A DNA stretch of 64,000 nucleotides from Catelliglobosispora koreensis DSM 44566. GTDB lineage: Bacteria; Actinomycetota; Actinomycetes; Mycobacteriales; Micromonosporaceae. The stretch lies in NCBI RefSeq assembly GCF_000379685.1, contig NZ_KB903249.1, positions 54,597 to 118,596 on the forward strand. The letters run 5' to 3'. Position 1 is the stretch's first letter; each line of letters starts with the position of its first letter. The position numbers and the translations under genes are program-made. This document shows positions 24,139 through 31,942 of the stretch, piece by piece. Under the pieces are notes generated by a model. The model was not told the DNA's origin. It saw only the letters and a list, made by a program, of their open reading frames with translations, and searched no databases.

Positions 24139-26663
24139 GCACGCTGCTGCGCTTTGCCGCTCTTCCTCTGTCCGATGTGGCACAAGCGGCTTCCCCCGGG
24201 TTGTTTGTGCGCATCGGGCTGCTGGAAGAGCGGCTCAGCGCTTTTGCGCAGCAGGCAGAAGAGCTCGCCGAGCAGATCGGCACGCACCTGGTCGTGCACG
24301 ACGGATTGCCGAAACAGGGCCGCAGGCTGGCGCTGAAGGTGCGGCGGGAGCTGCATCAGGGAGCCCTTGCCGCCCTTGACCTTCTCGCCTTGGCCGACGT
24401 CGCGGCGCCATTCACGCCCTCTCTCGCGGCCTGGATGCGCGCGCTGGCCAGCACGGCCGAGCGTATCGGCAACGAGCAGCAGGAGCTGGCGCAAGAGCTG
24501 GCAGCAGACGAGAACCGTCTGCTCGCGTTGCCTTGGGGCCTGCTGCAGAGCACGCCAGCGGGGCGGCAAGTCTTGCGCCACGCGGCATTGAGCACCGACA
24601 TCACCGCCCGGCTCGGCGCCGGAGAACCGTGGACCACCAAGCGAATGCGCCAGCGCAGCGACTACTTATGGCGGCTGCTGCGCCGGGGCGCCACGCGGGC
24701 TACGCCGCGGGGCTGGCTCGCGCACGTCACGCTGCTGTCGATCGCCGACGATGGAGCCTGGTCGCCCGGCGGCGTTTTGCCCGTGACCGATGTCGCCGCC
24801 ACCGAAGTCACTGAGAATTTCGAGCAGGCCCGCCACGGAGCGTCCACTGTGGACGCCGACACGATGCTGACGCTCGCCCCCTTAGCTTGGCGGTCACCTG
24901 AGCAGATTCACGTATGGCAGGTGCAAGGTGACGATCCGCCAAGACTCGTCCGTGTCGGACTGCGCGGCACGCCAGTCATGGACGCGGTGTGGGCCGCCAT
25001 CCATCCCGGCCCACAGCGGGCCGGTGAGCTTCTGTCCAGGCTCGCCGGCCCGGACGAGTCCGCGCAGGAAGTGTTGCTGCGCTTCCTGACGCACCTCGCC
25101 GGAATCGGTGTCCTGCGAACAAGTTCGCCGCCCTCGTCGGTTCATGTGCCATGGCGCGCTTTGAGCGCCCACCGGCTGCGGCCGGAGGCGCCAGCGGCTG
25201 ATGCCGTTCGCACGGGTTCCCCCACGTCGGCCCGCCTGGCCAGCGCGATCGCGCCTTGGCCGCAGGGCAGCGGCGTGGCGGAAGGCGGATCGCGCCATGA
25301 GGATCCGGCCGGGTCGCCGCACACGGCATTTGTTGACGTTTACCGGCGCGCTGGTGCGGTGATGGCGACCGCACACCAGAAGCAGCTGGCCGCCGACCTG
25401 GGGCTCGCGCTGCGGCTGATGTCGCTGACCGATCTGGACGGCTCGAACGTGCGCCCGCCGATCCCGGCGGCCGTCACGCTTGAACCGCGCCCGTTGCTGG
25501 ACATCGTCGCCGACTGTGTGAACGGCGACGTCGACCCGAACGGGCAAGCGGCGCACCGCCACGACTGGCCCCTCGCCCGGGACCCCGAATCGCCTTACGG
25601 GCAGTTCATTAGCTGGCTGGAGGTTCAGCTGCCGGATCGGGCGAACGGGACGGTCATCGACATCAGCGCGGCGGCGTTGGACGCCTTCGACGCACCCGAG
25701 CCTGAAGTCGAGTGGCCGATGGATTTCTTGCTACGCCCCGTCGCGGGTGTGCCGGGACTGTCCGCTGTGTTGCAGGATTTAGCCCCGGCCGGCTTGCTTG
25801 ACGCTCGTTTCATCCCGGCTCTTACCCACTTCGCTGGCGAGCCGCCGCATGTCGCCGAGTACCGCGAGTTTCTGCGATCGTTGTCAGCTCTGCACGGTGT
25901 GCCGTTTGTGGAGCTGCTCATCCCGCCGCTGTCGGCACTGGCCGCCAACGCGGTCCGCCGGCCGGGATATACCGATCTGTGGACAGGTGATCCCGACCTG
26001 GCCGGCTACTTTCCCGCGCCAGCGGAATCGCCACGCGAGCACATTCCCTTGTCCGGCATCACTTTGCGGTCCGAGGGCGGCAAAGTCGTCGCCGAGGCAC
26101 AGGGCGGGCGGATCTGGCCCATCACCCATAGCGTTCGGGTGCCGCAGGCGCCCTGGGAAGTCGTGCGGGGACTGTTGTTGCGCGCCTCGCCGCAGGCTGA
26201 CCGCCGTCAGTGGCGTCCCCTTAACTACTCCCTGCCCGCGTTCCCCGCGCGCCGCCACGTCCCCCGGCTGACCGTCGGGAGTGGACTGACGGTGTCGCCG
26301 GCGCAATGGCTCGTGCCGCGGTCAGAGTTACCCGATCCTGCGGACAGCACGCTGCGGCAAGCCCGGCACCTGCACCGCTGGCGGGGGCGGCTCGGTTTGC
26401 CGCGCTGGGTCCACTTCGCCGCCGACCCACACGACGAGCCGGCCGTGGCCGACTTGGAGAGCCTAAGCACGCTGCGTGCCTTCGCCGCCGTACCGGCTGG
26501 CACGTCATCCCTTTTGCTCACTGAACTCCTGCCCGCCCCTGGTCAGCTGCCCGTGCGAGCCGGACCGGCCACAAGCCCCACCGGACACCTCGCGGAACTC
26601 CTGTTACGGCTGCCACCCCACAAACTCCCCGCACCAGCGGGGAACGCCGCCACCCCGCGGTGA
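24135..26663 (+). CDS. Lantibiotic dehydratase LanB, glutamylation subunit (split type)
   Basis: An 842-aa protein matching the N-terminal, tRNA-Glu-dependent glutamylation part of class I dehydratases. The frame opens at 23886, but the GTG at 24135 overlapping the previous stop gives a normal LanB start (STLLRFAALPLSDV...). Recognisable segments include YLWRLLRRGATRATPRGWLAHV (the TPxG/FG region) and FIPALTHFAGEPPHVAEYREFLRSL, and PRWVHFAAD is close to the (L/I)PRxVxL motif. Full LanBs are about 1000 aa with the elimination domain fused; here that domain is the previous gene. It transfers Glu to Ser/Thr of the precursor encoded 22 bp downstream. Confidence 0.87.
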   Translation: MSTLLRFAALPLSDVAQAASPGLFVRIGLLEERLSAFAQQAEELAEQIGTHLVVHDGLPKQGRRLALKVRRELHQGALAALDLLALADVAAPFTPSLAAWMRALASTAERIGNEQQELAQELAADENRLLALPWGLLQSTPAGRQVLRHAALSTDITARLGAGEPWTTKRMRQRSDYLWRLLRRGATRATPRGWLAHVTLLSIADDGAWSPGGVLPVTDVAATEVTENFEQARHGASTVDADTMLTLAPLAWRSPEQIHVWQVQGDDPPRLVRVGLRGTPVMDAVWAAIHPGPQRAGELLSRLAGPDESAQEVLLRFLTHLAGIGVLRTSSPPSSVHVPWRALSAHRLRPEAPAADAVRTGSPTSARLASAIAPWPQGSGVAEGGSRHEDPAGSPHTAFVDVYRRAGAVMATAHQKQLAADLGLALRLMSLTDLDGSNVRPPIPAAVTLEPRPLLDIVADCVNGDVDPNGQAAHRHDWPLARDPESPYGQFISWLEVQLPDRANGTVIDISAAALDAFDAPEPEVEWPMDFLLRPVAGVPGLSAVLQDLAPAGLLDARFIPALTHFAGEPPHVAEYREFLRSLSALHGVPFVELLIPPLSALAANAVRRPGYTDLWTGDPDLAGYFPAPAESPREHIPLSGITLRSEGGKVVAEAQGGRIWPITHSVRVPQAPWEVVRGLLLRASPQADRRQWRPLNYSLPAFPARRHVPRLTVGSGLTVSPAQWLVPRSELPDPADSTLRQARHLHRWRGRLGLPRWVHFAADPHDEPAVADLESLSTLRAFAAVPAGTSSLLLTELLPAPGQLPVRAGPATSPTGHLAELLLRLPPHKLPAPAGNAATPR

Positions 26664-26685
26664 ACCAACGGAAAGGTGATCCCTT

Positions 26686-26838
26686 ATGGACAGCGTTCAG
26701 TTGCGTCTCGACGACGTCGACTCCCTCATCGCCGAACTGGAAGCCGACTTCCAGCAGCTGAAGGAACTCGAGCCCGCCAGCGCCCAGCCCCTGACGAACA
26801 ACAGCTGCTGCCGGCCGGGAAGCTGCCACACGTTCTGA
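26686..26838 (+). CDS. Class I lanthipeptide precursor peptide with Cys-Cys core
   Basis: A 50-aa peptide, too short for standard gene calling, between LanB and LanC. The RBS GGAAAGG lies 8-15 nt upstream. The acidic helical leader (residues 1 to about 35: LRLDDVDSLIAELEADF) is followed by the core TNNSCCRPGSCHTF. The core has Thr37, Ser40, Ser46 and Thr49 as dehydration sites and Cys41, Cys42 and Cys47 as ring donors. I see no FNLD box as in nisin; LRLDDVDSLI may serve for recognition. No exact relative is known to me. It is followed by an attenuator-like hairpin. Confidence 0.88.
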   Translation: MDSVQLRLDDVDSLIAELEADFQQLKELEPASAQPLTNNSCCRPGSCHTF

Positions 26839-26857
26839 TCCGTTAACCCGGGCCAGT

Positions 26858-26884
26858 CACGGGTGGGTGGACCTCCCACCCGTG
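26858..26884 (+). terminator. Attenuator hairpin between precursor and lanC
   Basis: CACGGGTGGG and CCCACCCGTG form a perfect 10-bp stem with a 7-nt loop, 19 nt after the precursor stop. No T-run follows, so partial termination or mRNA stabilisation is more likely than full stop. It lies upstream of the ATG preferred for lanC. Confidence 0.65.
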
Positions 26885-26907
26885 GCTTCGACGTGCTGGG
26901 AGTGCTT

Positions 26908-27942
26908 ATGAACGGCGACTTTTCGGTACCGGTGCTCGCCCGCCTCAACGCGGATGACGACCCGGCGCCACTGCTGGCTTGGGTGCAAGCGCAACGGCAA
27001 GGACTGCCACCGGCGCGTTTGCACGGCGGCGGGCTCGCCTCAGCCGTCGCCGGGCTGGGTCATGCCATGCAACTCGAACCGCGGCTTCGGCCCGTCGCCG
27101 AAGCGGCGCGGGACCGCCTCGTGCAGTGGACAAGGCAAGCTGTTGTGCCGCAACATGTCTACTCACACGATTACGACATCGTGAGCGGAATGTCAGGCGT
27201 CGTGCTCGCTCTGGCGTCGTTTCCCCGCGCGACTTTCGCTCACATCGAGCCAGCGGTCACCTATCTGCTCGCGTTGTGCTCGGGCGACTTGTCACGCCTG
27301 CGGCACGGGTGGCAGGAGCCGAGCCCGGACACGGCTTGGAACGCGGGGCACTACAACCACGGGTTAGCGCACGGACTGCCTGGGGTGCTCGCGGCACTGC
27401 TCACGGCGTACCCCCTCGGGGTGGAAAAGTGCGATGAGCTGGCGGCGGCGATCGGCCTGCTGGCCCACCATCTGGATAGGGCCGCAACGTTTTGCAGCCG
27501 CGGCGTGATCACCTGGGGGCGCGGTGATCTGGCGGAAAGTGTTGATGGGCAACGGCAAGCGTGGTGTTACGGAACGCCGGGTGTGGCCTGGCAGCTGGCC
27601 GAGGCCGGACGGCTGCTGGAAGAGCCAGCGTTGACCGAGCGGGCGCTCGCGGCGATGGCTTCGCTGTGCTGGGCCTGGGACAGCGACCTGTACTTCGCCG
27701 ATGACCCATCCGAGGCGCGAAGCGGTTTCTGCCATGGCTTGCCGGGATTGCTGACCGTAGCGGACGCGTTCAGTGTCCACTATGGACTGAGGGAAGCCAC
27801 CGACCTGTGCCGTCACCTGGTGGCGACCAAGGCGGCGGCGCGGAGTGATTCGGTGACGTTTCTTGCCGGTTCGGGCGGCGCTTGCCTTGCCGGGCAACGA
27901 TCCACGCAGGTGCGGTGGCAGATGCTAGCTGGATTGCGCTAG
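26908..27942 (+). CDS. LanC lanthionine cyclase
   Basis: A 344-aa cyclase that adds Cys thiols to Dha/Dhb to close thioether rings. Zinc-ligand motifs are intact: WCYGTPG (first Cys, near residue 225) and FCHGLPG (Cys-His, near 275). The active-site His is in NHGLAHGLPG near 150. Size and alpha-barrel GG repeats fit LanC. The ATG at 26908 with GGGAG 6 nt upstream is chosen over a GTG at 26863, which lies inside the hairpin. The 3' end overlaps the convergent kinase-like gene by 18 bp. No transporter or leader peptidase gene follows. Confidence 0.9.
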   Translation: MNGDFSVPVLARLNADDDPAPLLAWVQAQRQGLPPARLHGGGLASAVAGLGHAMQLEPRLRPVAEAARDRLVQWTRQAVVPQHVYSHDYDIVSGMSGVVLALASFPRATFAHIEPAVTYLLALCSGDLSRLRHGWQEPSPDTAWNAGHYNHGLAHGLPGVLAALLTAYPLGVEKCDELAAAIGLLAHHLDRAATFCSRGVITWGRGDLAESVDGQRQAWCYGTPGVAWQLAEAGRLLEEPALTERALAAMASLCWAWDSDLYFADDPSEARSGFCHGLPGLLTVADAFSVHYGLREATDLCRHLVATKAAARSDSVTFLAGSGGACLAGQRSTQVRWQMLAGLR

Positions 27943-28497
27943 CACGTGCTGGAGCCGGGCGGTGAGTTCAATGAGGCTGCCGGTGTTATCGAGCACGGTG
28001 TGCGCGACCGTGGGCGGGCTGTCGGGCTTGGCCGCGGCGGTGAACTCCTCGAAGCGGTCGAGCTTCTGGCCATCGCGTGGTGAGCCCCGTGTCAGCAAGC
28101 GTTCTTTGAGCGTGCGCGGATCGTTGCGCACCCAGAGCAGCCGGACTTGTTCGCCACCAAGGTCTTGCGCGAACTCGTGCCAGAGCTGACCGTCGCGGAT
28201 CTGACTCGTGAACGGAGCACAAAGCACGACGGGGCAGCCGGAAAACCTTATCTCCCTTGCCGTTTGCACCATGCCGCGATATTCGTGAGCTTTGACGTTC
28301 TCGTCATACCACGCGCCCTCTCGTTCGCCGAACGGCCGCCCGCTGGCTTTGAGGGTCGCCGCCACGAACTCGCCATACATGGTGTCCTTGTCCAGCAACG
28401 CTCCTGGCGGATCGAGCAACCGCGCCAGCGCCCGTGCGACGGTCGTCTTTCCCGAGCCCGGTGCCCCGGCCACCACCCAAACCGTCCCTTGTTTCAT
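27925..28497 (-). CDS. P-loop kinase-like ATPase
   Basis: A 190-aa P-loop protein with Walker A GAPGSGKTT at residues 11-19, close to small-molecule kinases (AAA_33/zeta-toxin-like). Downstream features are DKDTMYGEF and a lid-like stretch with arginines (LWVRNDPRTLKERLLTRGSPRDGQKL). Substrate unknown. Its ATG overlaps the stop of the HEAT-repeat gene upstream (ATGA), so the two are made together. It converges on lanC; a link to the lanthipeptide is not indicated. Confidence 0.78.
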   Translation of the reverse strand: MKQGTVWVVAGAPGSGKTTVARALARLLDPPGALLDKDTMYGEFVAATLKASGRPFGEREGAWYDENVKAHEYRGMVQTAREIRFSGCPVVLCAPFTSQIRDGQLWHEFAQDLGGEQVRLLWVRNDPRTLKERLLTRGSPRDGQKLDRFEEFTAAAKPDSPPTVAHTVLDNTGSLIELTARLQHVLAQSS

Positions 28498-29576
28498 GCC
28501 TTCCCCTGCTTCTTTAGCTTTTCAAATGCCCGGGTAGCCGCCGTCCTGCGGCGCTTTGACGGATCATCGAGGAATCCCGCGAGCAAGGGCACATCCCGGG
28601 CCAAGCCTGCTTCGCCGAGTCCCGCGATAACACCGGGAGTCGGTGCGGCTGTTACTTGTTCGCGGTACCAGGCGGGAACATCGATTCCCTGACGGCTAGC
28701 CGCGTCGCGGGCGAGGGCGCGCACGACGGGAGCCGGATCGCCCAGGAATTCCAGCGGCAGTTGTCCACATCGGATCATCGCGAGCAGCCCGTTGGCCCGA
28801 ACCATGGGCAGCTTCGAGCGGGTCAGCGGCTTGATGGCTTCGGGTAGCTGCCGCCAGACCGCCTCCTTGGCCGCCCGCTCCGCAGCCAACGTTCGGACCT
28901 TGACGTCTTGATCGGACAAAGCGAGTTCGGCGAGCTGCTTCGGGCTGAGGAGATCGCGGAAGGTCAACATATTGAAGGCGAGCCGCCGCAGTGCCGTGTC
29001 GTGCTGCTTGAGCAGGTCTTCGAGCGTTTGGCGTGGCGCCGAAAGCATCGCCGTGGTGACGTGTGCGGCCAGAAGCGCGGCCCGCTCGCGGCGCTGCAGA
29101 AGGAGGGCGATGGGGGCGAGCTGGGGCAGCATCCGCACCGGGTCGAGGTGCAGCCAGCGTGTCAGGATCTCCAGCGCACGGGACCGGACCGGCCCGACCC
29201 AGTCGCTCGTGCGGACCGCCAAGAACGGCAATAGCTCGGGTCGCCAGATCATCAGCTCGATCGCTTCCGCCCGCAGGCGGCCATCCTTGTGCATGCTGGC
29301 CAGGGCGATCTCACCCGAAGTGGTTGGGGCGATCCGCTGCGGCCAGTCCCAGACGCGGCGTGCTACGGCGTCGGCGTCCACGATGAATCCCGGGCTAACG
29401 ATGGCCAGCGCGGCATGATCGGCGCGCAAGAGCGCCGTAAAGAACAGCGTCCGGTCGCCCTGCTTCCAGGCAACGATCGCCTGGCGCATAAGCGTTTCAG
29501 GATCATCTTTGCCGAACAGCCGACGGACCAGGTTAGGCACGGTTTGTCCGTGAAGCGGGCGGCGCCTCAAAATCAT
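28494..29576 (-). CDS. HEAT-repeat-like protein, function unknown
   Basis: A 360-aa, mostly alpha-helical protein with repeated two-helix units (VGPVRSRALEILTRWL, DTALRRLAFNML, QDVKVRTLAAERAAKEAVW, APVVRALARDAASRQ), typical of HEAT/ARM scaffolds. No signal peptide or membrane segment. Such scaffolds bind proteins or DNA (AlkD-like glycosylases share the fold), but I see no specific catalytic motif. It is the first gene of a two-gene operon with the P-loop kinase and is divergent from the Ser/Thr kinase gene. Confidence 0.65.
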   Translation of the reverse strand: MILRRRPLHGQTVPNLVRRLFGKDDPETLMRQAIVAWKQGDRTLFFTALLRADHAALAIVSPGFIVDADAVARRVWDWPQRIAPTTSGEIALASMHKDGRLRAEAIELMIWRPELLPFLAVRTSDWVGPVRSRALEILTRWLHLDPVRMLPQLAPIALLLQRRERAALLAAHVTTAMLSAPRQTLEDLLKQHDTALRRLAFNMLTFRDLLSPKQLAELALSDQDVKVRTLAAERAAKEAVWRQLPEAIKPLTRSKLPMVRANGLLAMIRCGQLPLEFLGDPAPVVRALARDAASRQGIDVPAWYREQVTAAPTPGVIAGLGEAGLARDVPLLAGFLDDPSKRRRTAATRAFEKLKKQGKA

Positions 29577-29663
29577 CTAGCACTCCCGCAGCATATGGCC
29601 GGCTAGCGAAACTTGGCTGAACACCTGGGCAGTGATCTAGACATTTATGTGTACCATCCTGCC

Positions 29664-31670
29664 GTGCTGCCTCTTACCCGGAGTGATCCGGCATATGTCG
29701 CGTCCTACCGGCTGATCGGCGTTCTGGGTGGTGGCGGCATGGGCCGTGTCTACTTAGGATTGTCGCGCGGCGGTCACCGGGTAGCTATCAAGGTGCTCAA
29801 GGAGCAGTTCTCCGACGACACGCAGTACCGTGACCGGTTCGCCAAGGAGGTCGGTGCCGCGCGGCTCGTCAGCCCGCTCTACACCGCGGCGGTGATCGAC
29901 GCTGACCCGACGGCCAAGCGGCCCTGGCTGGCCACGACGTTCGTCGACGGGCCGAGCCTGGAGGAGTGGATCGCCCAGCGGGGCAAGCTCGACGCGGACA
30001 CGGTGCTCGTGCTCGCGGCTGGCCTGGCCGAAGCGCTGGCCTCGATCCACGGCGCGGGGCTCGTGCACCGGGATCTCAAACCGGGCAACATCTTGATCGA
30101 CGCCAACGGGCCGCACATCATCGACTTCGGCATCGCGATGACACCCGACAGCGGAGCCACCACGGCAAACGTGATGATCGGAACGCCGGCCTACATGGCG
30201 CCGGAGCGCATCAACGGCGGCCCGGCCACGGCGGCCAGCGACATCTTCTCGCTGGGCGCGACGCTCTACTACGCGGCGACCGGGCAGACCCTGGTGAACC
30301 AGGGCACGTTCTATGAGCAGATCACCCAGGTGGCCCTCGGGAGGTTCAACCTGTCCAAGGTCCCAGCCGTGTGCCGGGGCGTCATCGTGCGCTGTATCGG
30401 GCAGCACGCGACCGACCGGCCGACCGCTGAGGAGCTCAGCCAGATCCTCACCGGGATGAATGTCGCGCGGCCCGCCCACGGCTGGTGGGCGGCGGCAGGG
30501 CCGTTGCCGGTCACCCAGTTGCCGAAACCGCCGAAGCCTTCGCGCCGCAAGGTCCTCATTGGAGGATCGGTGCTCTCGGCTGGGCTGCTGACGGGCGCGG
30601 TCCTATGGCGGCCACGCCAACGGACCTCACCTTCCGCGGTCAGCCCCAGCGAGACGATGTCCGTTGAGGAGACACCGCCGCCCACTCGCGTGATGTGGCA
30701 ACACCAGTCCGGCGCTGAACCGCAACCGCCCGGCGCCGAGGGTGCCCGGGTGCTCGTGAGCGGAAACAAAATCGTGGCCGCCTCGGGCACCACGGTCTTC
30801 GCCGCCTCGCCCGGCGGATCGCGCTTGTGGACCCAGGGAATGCCGTCACCGTTGCTGAGCCTGTGGCAGTGGAAGAATCACCTCCTGCTCAGCGATATGC
30901 GCAAGTTCTGGACGCTTGACCCGGTGACCGGCAAGCAGATCAAGGAGTATCCCGCCACCTCGGCCGACTCCTATGACGGTGTCTTCGTCATCGACGACTT
31001 CGTGATCGCGCGCAGCCTGTCCCAGACGGTGGCGATCGAGCCGTCGGGCGAAGTGTGCTGGAAGCTCAGCCGCCCGGCTCGTGCGGTGGCGTCATCGGCG
31101 ACGGCTGTCCTCATGCGAGAGTCGGGCCGGCTCGTGTTGCGTCAGCTCACCAACGCCCGGGTGCTGTGGACGCTGATCGATGAGCCGAGCACCGCGCCAG
31201 GCACGCCGCCCGGTCAGCAGGACCCGGCATGGCGGCGCTCGGAGGGCTTCTTCTCCGGCGATTTCGCCATCTTCCGTGAGGCGTCGGTGATCAGCTCACG
31301 TTCCGTTTCCAACGGGCGGCTTCGATGGCGTACGCCGTGGCAGGCGCCGGTCTCCGACCTCCAGTCTTTCGGCGATGTCGCCGTCATCGCCGCCGACCGC
31401 GTGTCCGCGGTGAGCTTGGACAAAGGGGAGCAGGTCTGGCAGTACCCGGCTCGCGGCGCCCGGCTGGCCACCGATCCCGCCGGCCGTTACCTCATCGCCG
31501 CCCACGAACGTGGACTGTCCGTTTTGGACACTCAGGGCCGGCACTTGTGGACGGAGGCGCATCCGGTCGCGCAACCCGTCCACCGTGTAACCGCCGATGA
31601 GAATGGGATCTACGTGACCTTCAAGTCCACGGATGGGCCTGACGTTGTCGCGTACCGTTACCAGCTCTGA
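29664..31670 (+). CDS. Ser/Thr protein kinase with transmembrane helix and PQQ-like propeller
   Basis: A 668-aa PASTA-less bacterial kinase. The GTG at 29664 gives the standard start (LPLTRSDPAYVASYRLIG); the frame also extends to 29613. Glycine loop GGGGMGRVY, catalytic Lys in VAIKVLKE, HRDLKPGNIL near residue 135, DFG in IIDFGIA near 153, and GTPAYMAPE. A single membrane segment lies at about 296-314 (VLIGGSVLSAGLLTGAVLW). The external 350 residues form a PQQ/YVTN-like propeller (WQYPARGARLATDP, VLDTQGRHLWTE) that probably senses a ligand. Substrate proteins unknown. Confidence 0.9.
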   Translation: MLPLTRSDPAYVASYRLIGVLGGGGMGRVYLGLSRGGHRVAIKVLKEQFSDDTQYRDRFAKEVGAARLVSPLYTAAVIDADPTAKRPWLATTFVDGPSLEEWIAQRGKLDADTVLVLAAGLAEALASIHGAGLVHRDLKPGNILIDANGPHIIDFGIAMTPDSGATTANVMIGTPAYMAPERINGGPATAASDIFSLGATLYYAATGQTLVNQGTFYEQITQVALGRFNLSKVPAVCRGVIVRCIGQHATDRPTAEELSQILTGMNVARPAHGWWAAAGPLPVTQLPKPPKPSRRKVLIGGSVLSAGLLTGAVLWRPRQRTSPSAVSPSETMSVEETPPPTRVMWQHQSGAEPQPPGAEGARVLVSGNKIVAASGTTVFAASPGGSRLWTQGMPSPLLSLWQWKNHLLLSDMRKFWTLDPVTGKQIKEYPATSADSYDGVFVIDDFVIARSLSQTVAIEPSGEVCWKLSRPARAVASSATAVLMRESGRLVLRQLTNARVLWTLIDEPSTAPGTPPGQQDPAWRRSEGFFSGDFAIFREASVISSRSVSNGRLRWRTPWQAPVSDLQSFGDVAVIAADRVSAVSLDKGEQVWQYPARGARLATDPAGRYLIAAHERGLSVLDTQGRHLWTEAHPVAQPVHRVTADENGIYVTFKSTDGPDVVAYRYQL

Positions 31671-31824
31671 TCACTGCGCAAGGCTTTGAGTGACAGCGCG
31701 GCCGCGGTTAGCCGGATGACGCCGGCGACGCGGATGCTGATGAGCTTCAGCAGCGTGCTGCGTAACGAAAGCGTTTAGCTCAAATCACCTGGCGGTCCGG
31801 TGGACCGCCGATTAAACTGGCCGC

Positions 31825-31845
31825 GTGGCTATCTTCTTCCTGTGA
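31825..31845 (+). CDS. Possible leaderless leader peptide upstream of the ABC-F gene
   Basis: GTG GCT ATC TTC TTC CTG TGA would encode a six-residue peptide (MAIFFL). A good -10 element, TAAACT (31813-31818), ends 6 nt before the GTG, so transcription could start at or next to the start codon and the peptide could be translated without a leader, as is common in actinobacteria. A perfect GGCGGTCC/GGACCGCC repeat (31791-31809) lies just upstream. Leader peptides that stall antibiotic-bound ribosomes precede several ABC-F genes. Expression is inferred only. Confidence 0.35.
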   Translation: MAIFFL

Positions 31846-31886
31846 TTCCGCGACCGGGCGGCGTTGAGCTCTAGCTCCGCTTTGAC

Positions 31887-31940
31887 CCGATCGTTTGCCA
31901 CCCTTCTCCCGATCGGCTTCGCCGGGGAATCACGAGGCGA
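31887..31940 (+). promoter_or_regulatory. Attenuator-like hairpins in the ABC-F leader
   Basis: Two hairpins: CCGATCG...CGATCGG (31887-31916, 7 bp, 16-nt loop) and TCGCC...GGCGA (31919-31940). The second covers the GAGGCG Shine-Dalgarno region, 3 nt before the ABC-F ATG. A smaller GAGCT/AGCTC stem precedes them. The layout fits ribosome-mediated attenuation, but mutually exclusive pairing has not been computed. Confidence 0.4.
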
Positions 31941-31942
31941 TA

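Noticed and set aside
23242..27942. Thiopeptide biosynthetic cluster
   Set aside because: Split LanB proteins occur in thiopeptide clusters, but there is no YcaO cyclodehydratase, dehydrogenase or pyridine-forming enzyme. LanC with full zinc motifs indicates a lanthipeptide.
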